From Gammaproteobacteria bacterium (GTDB lineage Bacteria; Pseudomonadota; Gammaproteobacteria; Steroidobacterales; GCA-2729495), in assembly GCA_014337915.1 (NCBI GenBank), contig QUBU01000002.1:225277-289276 (forward strand): a DNA stretch of 64,000 nucleotides, written 5' to 3'. Positions 9,675 through 19,100 of the stretch are shown piece after piece. The position numbers and the translations under genes were made by a program. Every line of letters begins with the position of its first letter. The first letter of the stretch is position 1. The notes beneath the pieces were generated by a model. That model was not told where the DNA came from, ran no database searches, and saw nothing but the letters and a program-made list of their open reading frames with translations.

Positions 9675-10462
9675 GCTGCGGATACTCCCAGGAGTCGTCG
9701 GGCGACGAGCAGCGCGGCAATGATCACGGTACTCAGGCCGCCCACCATCAGGACCTCGAATGGCCAGAGATTGTGCGAAGTGGGATCGCGCACCGCGTCG
9801 ACGAGCAGGCGCAGTACAAAGAAGACCATGATCGCGCCCGGTACCGCCGCGGCGAGCCGCCAGCCACCCTGCCAGCGCCAGATGCACCAGGCCGGGCCAA
9901 ACAGGCCGAGGATCCCGCAGGCGAACATCACGAGCATGAAGCCGTTGAAAAGGAGGATGCTGGTGGCGTCTGGCGGGGTGTTCATCGCCTCTTCATAGGC
10001 AGCTCGCTGTGCATCCAGTTCCTGCTGCCTGAGTTCGCCAAGCCAGGCCGGCGCGGTGGTATCCGGCACTGGATTACGGGTGCCGATGACTGCTACCGGA
10101 TAGTTCGCCACCAGGGCTGTGCCGTCGGGCGAGCCGTCGCCTGCGGTGATCTGCACCTCATCCACCTGGGCATCCTGTTCGGACAGGAAGAACCAGCCCA
10201 GGACTTCGCCGGAGCCTGCGGGATGGAGGCGCGAGGGGTTGGTGCCTGCGGCGACCGGACTGCCCTGGAACAAGGGCCGCGCCCAGATCCGCAGGGGCTG
10301 GTCGGACTGGTAGCGCAGGTGGAGGTAGAAACTCTGGTTGGGGCCCAGCCTGACTGTGTCACCGGCAGGAAATGTATCGAGCACTTCAACGGTAGTCTCT
10401 GCCCGGGCTGAAACCGTACAGAGCAGCAGGAGCGCGGTGCATGTCAGCAGGGCATGGCGCAT
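9671..10462 (-). CDS. Unknown exported protein with three C-terminal membrane helices
   Basis: The 263-residue product starts at the ATG at 10462, which opens a good signal peptide (MRHALLTCTALLLLCTVSARA). Residues 25-155 form a predicted beta-rich periplasmic domain (VLDTFPAGDTVRLGPNQSFY, LHLRYQSDQPLRIWARPLFQ). A short charged helix then leads to three hydrophobic segments near 175-255 (LLFNGFMLVMFACGILGLFG, AAVPGAIMVFFVLRLLV and STVIIAALLVARRLL). I do not recognise the family. It is the upstream partner of yceH with a 4-nt overlap. A perfect 7-bp inverted repeat lies 23 bp before the start. Confidence 0.7.
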   Translation of the reverse strand: MRHALLTCTALLLLCTVSARAETTVEVLDTFPAGDTVRLGPNQSFYLHLRYQSDQPLRIWARPLFQGSPVAAGTNPSRLHPAGSGEVLGWFFLSEQDAQVDEVQITAGDGSPDGTALVANYPVAVIGTRNPVPDTTAPAWLGELRQQELDAQRAAYEEAMNTPPDATSILLFNGFMLVMFACGILGLFGPAWCIWRWQGGWRLAAAVPGAIMVFFVLRLLVDAVRDPTSHNLWPFEVLMVGGLSTVIIAALLVARRLLGVSAA

Positions 10463-10484
10463 GGATGGGTTGCCGGTGACCTCG

Positions 10485-10501
10485 TGGATCCCGAGGATCC
10501 A
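10485..10501. repeat. Inverted repeat upstream of the exported-protein/yceH pair
   Basis: TGGATCC-CGA-GGATCCA is a perfect 7-bp inverted repeat centred about 30 bp before the minus-strand start at 10462. The position suits an operator or a leader hairpin. No regulator is identifiable. Confidence 0.3.
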
Positions 10502-10732
10502 GATGGTAGCCCTTCGGGCCGTACTGGCTGCGTCACCGTGCACGGAATGGATCGCCGCCGTAGTGACAGTGTTCACGGTCATCGCAGGGCCACGTGGCTT
10601 CCGGCCAGTCTTCCCTTTGGCTGTCGCCGTGGTCATCATCGGCTCTGATCCCCGGTGCCCGGATTATTCAGGAAGCCCAGTAGCAGTGGCAATCAGACGC
10701 TCGAGCAGCAAATCCCGGACCGGAGGCTCTCG

Positions 10733-12175
10733 TTGAGCGAGACCCTGCTGCGCGAGCTGATTGCGGGGCTGGCCCACTTCCTGCTCGCCATCCTGGCGAC
10801 CGTGCATATCCTGCTCACCAAGACCGAAGTGCGGGCGGCGATTGGCTGGACGGGCCTGGTCTGGCTGGCGCCGCTCTTCGGCCCGGTGTCCTACCTGCTG
10901 TTCGGGATCAACCGCATCCGGCGCGCAGTCGGGCGGATGCGCCAGGTGCGCGGGACGCACCACACGGAACACCAGGTCGCGAGCCGCAAGGGGCAGGGTG
11001 GTGCTGGCGACAGTCCGGTTCCGGCCGCCTGGCAACCGCTGGTCACGTTGACGGACCGGATTTCCGCGGAGCCGCTCGAGGGCGGGAACCACATTGAGCC
11101 GCTGCTGGATGGCGACCAGGCTTTTCCGGCCATGCTCGAGGCCATTGCGGGCGCCCGCCACAGCATCTCGCTGGCGACCTACATCTTCGATCGTGGCGTC
11201 GTCGCCGATGATTTCGTGGCGGCGCTGGCGGCGGCGGTGACCCGGGGTGTCGAGGTGCGGGTGCTCATCGATGGCCTGGGTGCGCGCTATTCCCGGCCAC
11301 CGATCCGTGGGGAACTGCAGCGGCGTGGCGTACCCGTGGCGAGTTTCCTTCCGGTACGGTTTCCGCTGCCCAACCCCTACGCGAACCTGCGCAACCACCG
11401 CAAGATCCTCGTGGTCGATGGCATGATCGCCTTTACCGGCGGGCTCAATATCCGCGATGCCTGCCTGCTGGCAAGTCGTCCCGCGTTCCCGACCCGGGAC
11501 ATCCATTTCCGGCTGCGCGGCCCCGTCGTGCAGCACCTGCAGGATGCCTTCGTCTTCGACTGGCGTTTCACGACCGGGGAGCGCCTGGCGGGCGAGGCCT
11601 GGTTCCCGCCGGTGGCCACCGCCGGCGACATGCTGGCCCGTGGCATCGCCGACGGCCCCGACGAGACTCGCGATGCGTTGCTGCTCACGCTGCTGGCGGC
11701 GCTGGCCGCAGCGCGCCGCCAGGTCCGCATCGTCACGCCATACTTCCTGCCGGATCCGCCCCTCATCGATGCCCTGCGGGTGGCGGCCCTGCGCGGGGTC
11801 GATGTCGAAATCCTGATTCCCGAAAGAGGCAACCTGCGGCTGGTGCAGTGGGCCCAGATGGCACAGCTGCAGCCGGTGCTGCGCGGCGGCTGCAGGGTAC
11901 TGCTCACCCGTGCACCATTCGATCATTCCAAGCTCATGCTGGTCGATGGTCTCTGGGTGCTGCTCGGTTCGGCCAACTGGGACCCGCGCTCACTACGGCT
12001 CAACTTCGAGTACGTCGTCGAGTGCTATTCAGCTGCCCTTGCGAGCCAGGTCGACGCCATCATTGCCGCCAGGCGCGAGGGTGCGCGTGAACTCACACGG
12101 GCGGACCTGGATGCCAGGCCGCTCTGGCGCAAGCTGCGCGATGGCGCGGCCTGGCTGCTGCAGCCATACCTCTGA
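10733..12175 (+). CDS. cls: Cardiolipin synthase-type phospholipase D protein
   Basis: The 480-residue product belongs to the PLD superfamily and most resembles bacterial cardiolipin synthase, which joins phosphatidyl groups at the inner membrane. I chose the TTG at 10733 because GGAGG sits 7 bp upstream; an in-frame GTG at 10655 lacks such a site. Two membrane helices lie near residues 8-60 (LIAGLAHFLLAILATVHILL and TGLVWLAPLFGPVSYLLFG), as in the Cls N-terminal region. Two HKD motifs are present: H222-R-K-I-L-V-V-D and H398-S-K-L-M-L-V-D, the second followed by SANWDPRS. The length is normal for ClsA. Substrate preference cannot be read from the sequence. Confidence 0.87.
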   Translation: MSETLLRELIAGLAHFLLAILATVHILLTKTEVRAAIGWTGLVWLAPLFGPVSYLLFGINRIRRAVGRMRQVRGTHHTEHQVASRKGQGGAGDSPVPAAWQPLVTLTDRISAEPLEGGNHIEPLLDGDQAFPAMLEAIAGARHSISLATYIFDRGVVADDFVAALAAAVTRGVEVRVLIDGLGARYSRPPIRGELQRRGVPVASFLPVRFPLPNPYANLRNHRKILVVDGMIAFTGGLNIRDACLLASRPAFPTRDIHFRLRGPVVQHLQDAFVFDWRFTTGERLAGEAWFPPVATAGDMLARGIADGPDETRDALLLTLLAALAAARRQVRIVTPYFLPDPPLIDALRVAALRGVDVEILIPERGNLRLVQWAQMAQLQPVLRGGCRVLLTRAPFDHSKLMLVDGLWVLLGSANWDPRSLRLNFEYVVECYSAALASQVDAIIAARREGARELTRADLDARPLWRKLRDGAAWLLQPYL

Positions 12176-12209
12176 GGGGCGCGGCCCGGCAAGGCCCTGG
12201 CCTGATGGT

Positions 12210-12686
12210 TCAGCCCAGCGGCTGCCATCCCGGGTGGTCGAAATACCGGCCGTAGTCATTGACCGCCTCGATGGCCTGCACGGCGCCCGCCGCTGGGGCG
12301 GTTCCCGAGCGCCCCTGCATCGCTGCAGCGCCTGCGAGCAGCCTGGCGATGACCAGGTGCAGGTTGGCGTCCGCCGCAGGCTCCAGCCTGCAGTTGGCGA
12401 CGATGCCGGCGACCTGCGTTTCCAGTTCCGAGGCGAGCGCCTGGAAATCGGCGGCTGCCAGGCTGCCCTGGTGGATGGCATCGTGCCTGGCCGCAAGGGC
12501 AGCGCGGATCGCCGCCATGCCCTGGCGCAGGGGCGCATCGGTAGGCCACTTGTGGCCGTGATCCAGGAGCAGTTCGCCGTGCTCGCCGGCTGCATGCTGG
12601 TGCGCGTCGGCCGCGACGCCAGCTTTGCTAGTGGCGAGGGCCAACACCAATGCACCAGCCAGCAGGCCAGCGTTGCGGATGTTCAT
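12210..12686 (-). CDS. Small His-rich periplasmic protein, DnrO-like
   Basis: The 158-residue product starts at the ATG at 12686 with a signal peptide (MNIRNAGLLAGALVLALATS). The mature N terminus is rich in His (AHQHAAGEHGELLLDHGHKW), followed by WPTDAPLRQGMAAIR and a helical region (LASELETQVAGIVANCRLEP). From memory the pattern recalls small exported proteins called DnrO-like near denitrification genes, but I cannot verify that. The gene diverges from the NO reductase side, which is consistent with a link. His-rich metal binding is possible but unproven. Confidence 0.6.
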   Translation of the reverse strand: MNIRNAGLLAGALVLALATSKAGVAADAHQHAAGEHGELLLDHGHKWPTDAPLRQGMAAIRAALAARHDAIHQGSLAAADFQALASELETQVAGIVANCRLEPAADANLHLVIARLLAGAAAMQGRSGTAPAAGAVQAIEAVNDYGRYFDHPGWQPLG

Positions 12687-12801
12687 GCGGGTTCCTCGGG
12701 CTTGTGGGGCAGTTGTCGCGTCCTTAGGATGATAGGGAAATCCCGGTGGTCCGGCAAAAAGCGACGCGATCCGCTGCGCTGTCCGTGCCAGGGTGCAGAC
12801 C

Positions 12802-13092
12802 ATGACCACCTACATGAATGCCTGGCAGTGCATCGGCTGCGGCAAGATCGAAGGGCCACGCCCCTGCATCGGTATCTGCCAGGACCGGCAGGTGCAGTTC
12901 GTCTATGCCGCCGAGTTCGATGAGCTGCAGGCGCAGGCGCAGCGCCTGCAGCAGCGTGCCGAGGAACTGGAGGCCGTGCTGCGGCAACTGGCCGGCACGA
13001 CGCCGCGTAGCGGCGAGTGGGAGCGCTCCTACAGGGCACTGCAGGAGCGGGCGCGCAAGGCGCTGGCAACACCGGCCGGCGAGCAGGCCTGA
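12802..13092 (+). CDS. Small Cys-rich protein with C-terminal coiled coil
   Basis: The 96-residue product starts at the ATG at 12802; an in-frame GTG at 12793 is the alternative. The first half has four Cys in the pattern W-Q-C-I-G-C-G-K-I-E and P-C-I-G-I-C-Q-D, suggesting a zinc-ribbon-like or redox site. The second half is a heptad-like helix (ELQAQAQRLQQRAEELEAVL). There is no signal peptide or membrane segment, so it should be cytoplasmic. It lies about 110 bp upstream of the NO reductase operon. Function is unknown; a sensor or accessory role is only a guess from position. Confidence 0.6.
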   Translation: MTTYMNAWQCIGCGKIEGPRPCIGICQDRQVQFVYAAEFDELQAQAQRLQQRAEELEAVLRQLAGTTPRSGEWERSYRALQERARKALATPAGEQA

Positions 13093-13103
13093 GCCGCGGC
13101 TAA

Positions 13104-13126
13104 AAGAGGCATTTGCAGTACAGGTT
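13104..13126 (+). promoter_or_regulatory. NsrR-like site upstream of the NO reductase operon
   Basis: AAGAGGCATTT at 13104-13114 matches 10 of 11 positions of the NsrR half-site AAGATGCATTT. After one spacer base, 13116-13126 matches the reverse half at about 6 of 11. It lies about 80-100 bp before the first NOR gene. NsrR is the usual NO-sensing repressor of such genes. The weak right half keeps confidence modest. Confidence 0.35.
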
Positions 13127-13204
13127 AAATGAGCAGACAATCATTGCCGAGTTTCCGGTTCCTGGCATTGCGGGCCCGGCGGGCCTGCGGGAGGGAAGGA
13201 CGGC

Positions 13205-13483
13205 ATGTCTGCAAGCTGCAAGATCCGTCTGGCGCTGGCTGTCCTGGCCAGTGCGGCGAGCCTGGCGCTCTCCTGGCCTTACTGGCGCGATTTCGGCTAC
13301 TGGGCCGAGTCACGCGGCATGTGGTTCGGCTATTTCTTCCTGGGGTTCCTGCTCGCGGTCTATGTCTTCTACGCCTTCCTCGGGCGGCTGGGCACGCTGT
13401 TCGAGCATGACGCGCTGGAGCGGGCGCGACGGGCGCCTACCGCGAATACGGACGCCGCAGGCGACCGGGAGCCGGCGCCATGA
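13205..13483 (+). CDS. Small two-helix membrane protein of the NO reductase operon
   Basis: The 92-residue product starts at an ATG behind a strong GGGAGGGAAGGA ribosome site. It has two hydrophobic helices, near residues 7-22 (LALAVLASAASLALSW) and 38-60 (GYFFLGFLLAVYVFYAFLG), and a charged C-terminal tail. Its stop overlaps the norC start by 4 nt, and norC overlaps norB in the same way, so the three products are probably made together. I do not recognise a family. Given the coupling, it may be an assembly factor or extra subunit of the reductase; that is inference. Confidence 0.72.
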   Translation: MSASCKIRLALAVLASAASLALSWPYWRDFGYWAESRGMWFGYFFLGFLLAVYVFYAFLGRLGTLFEHDALERARRAPTANTDAAGDREPAP

Positions 13484-14433
13484 GCTGCGCAGCCGGAGAG
13501 CCCTGCGAGGAGGGCGGCAGGCGACGGCGTGCACTGGTGGTGCTCGGCCTGATGGGTGCCATCTTCATCGTTCTATCGGTGGCCTCGTTCCTCGATTCGC
13601 GTGGCCAGGTGACACCGGTCAGCGTCAGCTACGCCGGTTTCGATGCCGTGCAGGGCAAGCGCGTGTTCCAGGCCTACAACTGCATGGGTTGCCATACCAT
13701 CGTCGGCAACGGGGCCTATTTTGCCCCGGACCTCACCAAGCTCTACGGCAGGGTCGGCCCGGCCTGGCTCGAGGCCTTCCTGCCTTCGGCTGGTTCCTGG
13801 CCGACCAGCACGGCAGTAGCGTTGCAGCTGCGGGATGCCGCGACGGCAGGCGAAGCGGGCGCCGCTTCGATCGACGCCTACCTGAAGAAGTACCCGGCCG
13901 CCGCCGAGCGTGTCGAGCGCCGCGGTGGACACATGACGCTGATGCCCAACCTGCCGCTGTCACGCAATGAGGTGCGTGAGCTCATCGCCTTCCTGAAGTA
14001 CAGCTCGGCGATGAACACCGAGGGCTGGCCACCGACGCCACGGGTCGCTGGGCTGGCGGTCGCGAAAGCGGCGCTGCCCGCGGCGCAGGCAGCGACAGTT
14101 CCCGCGGCAACCGCGACCGCACCGCCTTCGGCGACGCAGCGTGGCGCGGATCTCGCCCAGTCCACCGGCTGCATGGCCTGCCATTCGACGAGTGGGGAGC
14201 GGCTGGTCGGTCCCGGCTGGGGCGAGCTCTATGGCTCCGACGTGACCTTTACCGATGGTTCCAGTGCCCGCGCGGATGACGCCTACCTCACGCAGTCGAT
14301 CGTCGATCCCGATGCCAGGGTGGTGAAGGACTACGTGCCGCACGTGATGCCGGCGTATGCCGGCGTTCTGGATGCCGGCCAGGTGGCGGACATCGTCGCC
14401 TACATCCGTAGCCTGCAGGGAGGCCAGCCATGA
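13480..14433 (+). CDS. norC: NorC-like subunit fused to a second cytochrome c domain
   Basis: The 317-residue product has one N-terminal membrane helix (about 18-40) and then a NorC-type cytochrome c with C68-M-G-C71-H72 followed by TIVGNGAYFAPDLTKLYG, the hallmark of the c-subunit of cytochrome c-dependent NO reductase. After an Ala/Pro/Thr linker (about 185-215) comes a second class I cytochrome c domain with C231-M-A-C234-H235 and a likely Met ligand in HVMPAYAG. Classical NorC is about 150 residues with a single heme, so this is a tail-fused di-heme form. It probably passes electrons from periplasmic donors to NorB. It overlaps both neighbours by 4 nt. Confidence 0.88.
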   Translation: MSCAAGEPCEEGGRRRRALVVLGLMGAIFIVLSVASFLDSRGQVTPVSVSYAGFDAVQGKRVFQAYNCMGCHTIVGNGAYFAPDLTKLYGRVGPAWLEAFLPSAGSWPTSTAVALQLRDAATAGEAGAASIDAYLKKYPAAAERVERRGGHMTLMPNLPLSRNEVRELIAFLKYSSAMNTEGWPPTPRVAGLAVAKAALPAAQAATVPAATATAPPSATQRGADLAQSTGCMACHSTSGERLVGPGWGELYGSDVTFTDGSSARADDAYLTQSIVDPDARVVKDYVPHVMPAYAGVLDAGQVADIVAYIRSLQGGQP

Positions 14434-16109
14434 TCCGGATCGAATATCAGACCCAGCGCCTCAGCCTGCGCTTCTTCATGCTCATGCTGGTGCTGTTCCT
14501 GTTCCAGACCGCATTCGGCCTGCTACTGACCGGGCAGCACATCGACCCGACGCTGCTGGCCGGGACGCTGAACTTCAATGTGGTGCGCGCCGAGCACACC
14601 AACCTCGGCATCCTCTGGGTTCTGTCGGGCTTCATCGGTGCCATCCTGTTCGTTGGCCCCCTGCTGTCGAAGCGCGAGCTGGCGGCGCCGGGGCTGATCA
14701 GGTTCCTGTTCTATGCGTTGCTGGCCGTGGTCCTCTGGAACGTGGCGACCCAGGTGCTGGCGGAGCAGGGTATCGCCGGCTGGTGGCTGGGCCAGCCGCT
14801 GCTGCAGGAGGGGCTCGAGTACCTGGAGGCCGGGCGCATCGTCGACGTGGTCATCCTGGTCGGCTTCGCCATCCTCTGCCATGTCGTCTGGCGCAGCTTC
14901 CCACCTATCTCGCAGTGGAATGAGATCCATTGGGGACTGGGCATCGGCGTGCTGGCACTGACGCTGGTGTGGATCTTCGGCATGTTCTTCGTCGAGCGCA
15001 TCGACCTGCAGGAGTATTTCCGCTGGTACGTCGTGCACTACTGGGTCGAGGGCGTCTGGGAGGTCATCCACATCTCGCTGGTGGGCTTCCTGCTGGTGCT
15101 GATGTTCAGGGCGGACGTGAAGTCCGTCGGCTTCGCGGTGTTCTGGGGCATCTCGCTGGTCTGGCTGTCCGGGCTGCTCGGCAATGCCCACCACTACTTC
15201 TGGGTCGGTACGCCCGAGTTCTGGCAGTTCTGGGGGTCGCTGTTCAGCGCGCTGGAACCGCTGCCGCTCATCTTCTGCTTCTGGCACCTCTACCTCGATG
15301 CCCACCAGGACGGGGAACCTCTGGCGAACATGCCGGCCTTTGCCTTCCTGCTGGGATCCGTGGTACTCGAGCAGGTCGGTGCCGGCATCCTCGGCTTCAC
15401 CATGACATTCGCGCTCACCAACGTCTGGTCGCATGGCACCTGGGTGACGCTGAGCCATGCGCACCTGGCGCTGTTCGGTACCTTCGGCATGCTCGGCATC
15501 GCCACCGCGTACTATGCGATCCCGCTGATGCGCGGTGTCGGCCAATTCGACCAGCGTCCCGGCAGGCTGGCGTTCTGGCTGGTGTTCACCGGGATGCTGG
15601 GCCTGTGTTTTGCCTTTGCCATCGGCGGCACCGTGCAGGTGTACGTGTACCGCACCCTGGGCCTGGACTGGTTCGGCGGCGAAGTCGCGCCGGCCATGCT
15701 GTTCGCCAAGCTGCTGGTGCCGGTATTCGGCCTGGTGTTTACGATCGGGGCCGGCCTGCTGGTCTACGACCTGCTGACGCTCGGCCTGCGCGTGCCAGTG
15801 CCGGCCGCGGCGCGGCCCGTGGCTGCGACCGGCTGGGGCCGCCGGCTCTCCGGCTGGGAAACCGGCCTGTGGCTACTGGCGATGTGGGTATTCGGCGCCG
15901 TCATCACGCTGGGCCTGCTGAGCTTCAACCTGCGGACGGTACAGGACGGCAGCATGCTGTTTCCCTACCTGATGGCAGGGATTGGCTACCCGGGCCTGCT
16001 GCTGACGACGCTGCTGTTCGTGGCACGCTTCCTGCGCTCACTCGCTGCCCGCGGCCCGGCCGCCGTCAGCGATCAGGCGGTCGGCGTGGCCGCGTCGCTG
16101 GCGCGGTGA
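14430..16109 (+). CDS. norB: Nitric oxide reductase subunit B, C-terminally extended
   Basis: The 559-residue integral membrane protein of the heme-copper oxidase superfamily reduces 2 NO to N2O. The catalytic residues match those of cNOR at a constant offset of four: low-spin heme ligands H56 and H345, heme b3 ligand H343, FeB ligands H203, H254 and H255, and glutamates E207 (HYWVEGVWE) and E276 (ALEPLP). These argue for a true NO reductase, not an oxidase or NO dismutase. Known cNOR NorB is about 465 residues; here some 90 extra residues add two more hydrophobic helices (WLLAMWVFGAVITLGLLSF and GYPGLLLTTLLFVARFL). No norQ or norD follows; the 3' end overlaps the convergent RND gene by 37 bp. 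Confidence 0.92.
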   Translation: MIRIEYQTQRLSLRFFMLMLVLFLFQTAFGLLLTGQHIDPTLLAGTLNFNVVRAEHTNLGILWVLSGFIGAILFVGPLLSKRELAAPGLIRFLFYALLAVVLWNVATQVLAEQGIAGWWLGQPLLQEGLEYLEAGRIVDVVILVGFAILCHVVWRSFPPISQWNEIHWGLGIGVLALTLVWIFGMFFVERIDLQEYFRWYVVHYWVEGVWEVIHISLVGFLLVLMFRADVKSVGFAVFWGISLVWLSGLLGNAHHYFWVGTPEFWQFWGSLFSALEPLPLIFCFWHLYLDAHQDGEPLANMPAFAFLLGSVVLEQVGAGILGFTMTFALTNVWSHGTWVTLSHAHLALFGTFGMLGIATAYYAIPLMRGVGQFDQRPGRLAFWLVFTGMLGLCFAFAIGGTVQVYVYRTLGLDWFGGEVAPAMLFAKLLVPVFGLVFTIGAGLLVYDLLTLGLRVPVPAAARPVAATGWGRRLSGWETGLWLLAMWVFGAVITLGLLSFNLRTVQDGSMLFPYLMAGIGYPGLLLTTLLFVARFLRSLAARGPAAVSDQAVGVAASLAR

Positions 16110-19100
16110 TGATCGGCCGCCAGCACCAGGTAGACCGCGGGCACGACGAACAGCGTGAACAGCGTGCCGATGGAGATGCCGGTGAAGATCACCAGGCCCA
16201 GGTTGAAGCGTGAGGCCGCACCGGCACCGGTGGCGACCAGCAGCGGCAGCACGCCGAGCACCATCGCCGCGGTGGTCATGAGGATCGGTCGCAACCGGAT
16301 CGCAGAAGCCTGTTCGACCGCCTCGCGCCTGCTGTGACCTTCCTGCTGCAGCTTGTTGGCAAACTCCACGATGAGGATGCCGTGTTTGCTGATCAGGCCC
16401 ATCAGCGTCACCAGGCCGACCTGGGTGTAGATGTTCAGGCTGACGTGCCAGAATCCGAGGCTCACGAATATCAGCGCTCCGGCGATCGACATCGGCACCG
16501 AGATCAGGATGATGAGCGGGTCGCGGAAGCTTTCGAAGAGGGCGGCGAGCGCCAGGAAGATGATCACCATCGCAAAAGCGATGGTGACGAGGAAGCCACT
16601 CGATTCGCGCACGTACTGGCGTGACTGCCCTGCAAAATCCACACCATAGCCCTGGGGCAGCATGCGTGCCGCGATGCCATTCAGCGTGTCGAGCGCATCG
16701 CCGAGCGATACCCCGGGCATCATGATGCCGCTGATGGTGGCTGCATTGAGCTGCTGGAAGCGGTTGAGCGAGCGCGGCACCACGGTGGTGTCGATGCTGG
16801 CGACTGTCGACAGCGGCACGGCGGTACCGTCCGGCGTGCGCAGGTAGTAGTCATTGAGCTGGTCCGCATTCAGCCGGAAACGCTGGGCGGCCTGCGGCAT
16901 GACCTTGTAGGAGCGGCCGGCGAGCGCGAAATAGTTGACGTAGCCGCCACCCAGCATGGCCGACAGGCTGCCGCCGATGTCGCTCATCTGCAGTCCGAGG
17001 CGCGCGGCTGCATCGCGATCGATATTCACCGTGGCCTGTGGCTGGTCGATGCGCAGGTCGCTGTCGAGGAACATGAACTGGCCGGTCCTGACTGCTTCGG
17101 CGAGGAAGGCCTGCGCCACCTCGTTCAGCCTCGGGAACTGGTCGGTACTGGTGAGCACGAACTCCACCGGCATGCCCTGGGCACCTGGCAGCGGCGGCAG
17201 CTGGAACACCGCACCACGCAGGCCGGCCACTTCCTCGTCGAAGGTCTTCTGCAGTATCGGCATGAGCTCGTTGGCGCTTTCGCTGCGCTCGCTCCAGGGC
17301 TTCATCACCGTACCGGCGAACACCGATCCCGTGGCTTCGAACTGGAACACGTTGGTGAACACCGGAAACTTGCGGACGATGCGGTAGACGTCCCGCGAAT
17401 AGGTGGTCAGCATCTCGTGCGTGGCGTTCGGTGCACTGGTGAACATCGTCAGCAGGAATCCCTGGTCCTCCTGCGGCGCCAGTTCCTTGCGCGCGTTGCC
17501 GTACAGCAGGACGATCGACACCAGCACGATGCCGGCGAAGACCAGAGTGACCACCACGGTGTCGAGGCTGGCATGCAGTGCGCGCTCATAGGCCTGGCGC
17601 AGGCGGCCGAAACCCCGGTTGCTGAATTCCTCGAAGCGCGCCGCCCAGCCGGATTCCTCGGATAGCGGGCGCAGCAGCCTGGCGCACATCATCGGCGAGA
17701 GCACCAGGGCAATGATGGTCGAGACCACCACGGCGGCCACCAGCGTGAACGCGAACTCGGTGAACAACGCCCCGGTCAGGCCACCCTGGAAGCCGATCGG
17801 CACATAGACCGCAACCAGCACCACGCCCATGGCGATAATCGGACCACCGAGTTCGCGGGCGGCGAGCAGGGCCGCCTGCAGCGGCCGGATGCCCTCCTCA
17901 ATGTGGCGATTGACGTTCTCCACGACGATGATCGCGTCGTCCACGACCAGGCCGATCGCCAGCACCAGGGCTAGCAGGGTCAGCAGGTTGAACGAGAAGC
18001 CGGCCGCGAGCATCAGCGTGAAGGCACCAACCAGCGACAGCGGGATGGCGACTACGGGAATCAGCACCGAGCGTGGCGAGCCGAGGAACAGGAACACCAC
18101 CAGGGTGACGATGAACAACGCCTCGACGATCGTGAATGCCACCTCGTTGATGGAGTCACGAACGAACTCGGCGGAGTCGTAGATGATCTCGCCCTCGAGG
18201 CCGCCGGGCAGGCTGGCGTGCAGCTCGCGGAAGGCCTGCTGCACGCCCGCTGTCGTCTCCAGGAGGTTCGCGCCAGGGGCGACGTTGACGGCGAGCGCCA
18301 CCGCGTCACGACCATTGAAGGCAAAGCCGGACTCGTAGTCCTCCGAGCCCAGGGTCACGTTGGCCACGTCCTGCAGGCGCACGATGGCGCCGCCGGACTG
18401 GCGCACGATCAGGTTGCGGAACTCCTCGAGGCTGTGCAGGCCTGTGGAGGCCACGAGCCCGACCTGGACCACGTCACCCTGCGTCCGGCCGAGGCTGGAG
18501 AGGAAATTGTTGGCTGCCAGTGCCTGGGTGATGTCGCTGGCGGTCAGGCCGTAGGCGGCGAGCCGCTGCGGGTCCAGCCAGGCGCGCAGCGCGATGTTCT
18601 GGGCGCCGATGACGTCCACGCTCTGCACGCCCTGCAGAGCCTGCAACCGCGGCTGCACCAGGCGCGCGACGTAATCGGTGATCTGGTTTGGCGCCAGAAC
18701 CTCGGAAGCGAAGCCGATGTACATGGCGGCGAGCTGCTGGCCGAGGCTGAGCGTGATCACCGGTAGCTGTGACTCGGGCGGCAGCTGGTTGCGGATCGAG
18801 TTGACCTTGATGCTGATCTCGTTCAGCGCCTTGTTCGGGTCCCAGTTGAGCAGCAGGTTGACGGTGACGGTGCTGACGCCGGTGCGGCTCGACGAGACGA
18901 TGTAGTCGATACCGGTGGCCTGGGAAACCGCACTCTCGATCGGGGCGGTGATGAAACTGGCGACGAGGTCCGGCGAGGCGCCAAAATAGGTGGTGGTGAC
19001 CGTGATTACCGCGCTCTGGGTCGAGGGAAATTCCTGGATCCGGAGCATCTCGGCCGAGCGCAGCCCGAGGACCAGGATCAGCAGGCTGGCGACCGTGGCG

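Noticed and set aside
14430..16109. Nitric oxide dismutase in place of NO reductase
   Set aside because: All FeB histidines and both glutamates of cNOR are kept at a constant offset; dismutases have substitutions there.
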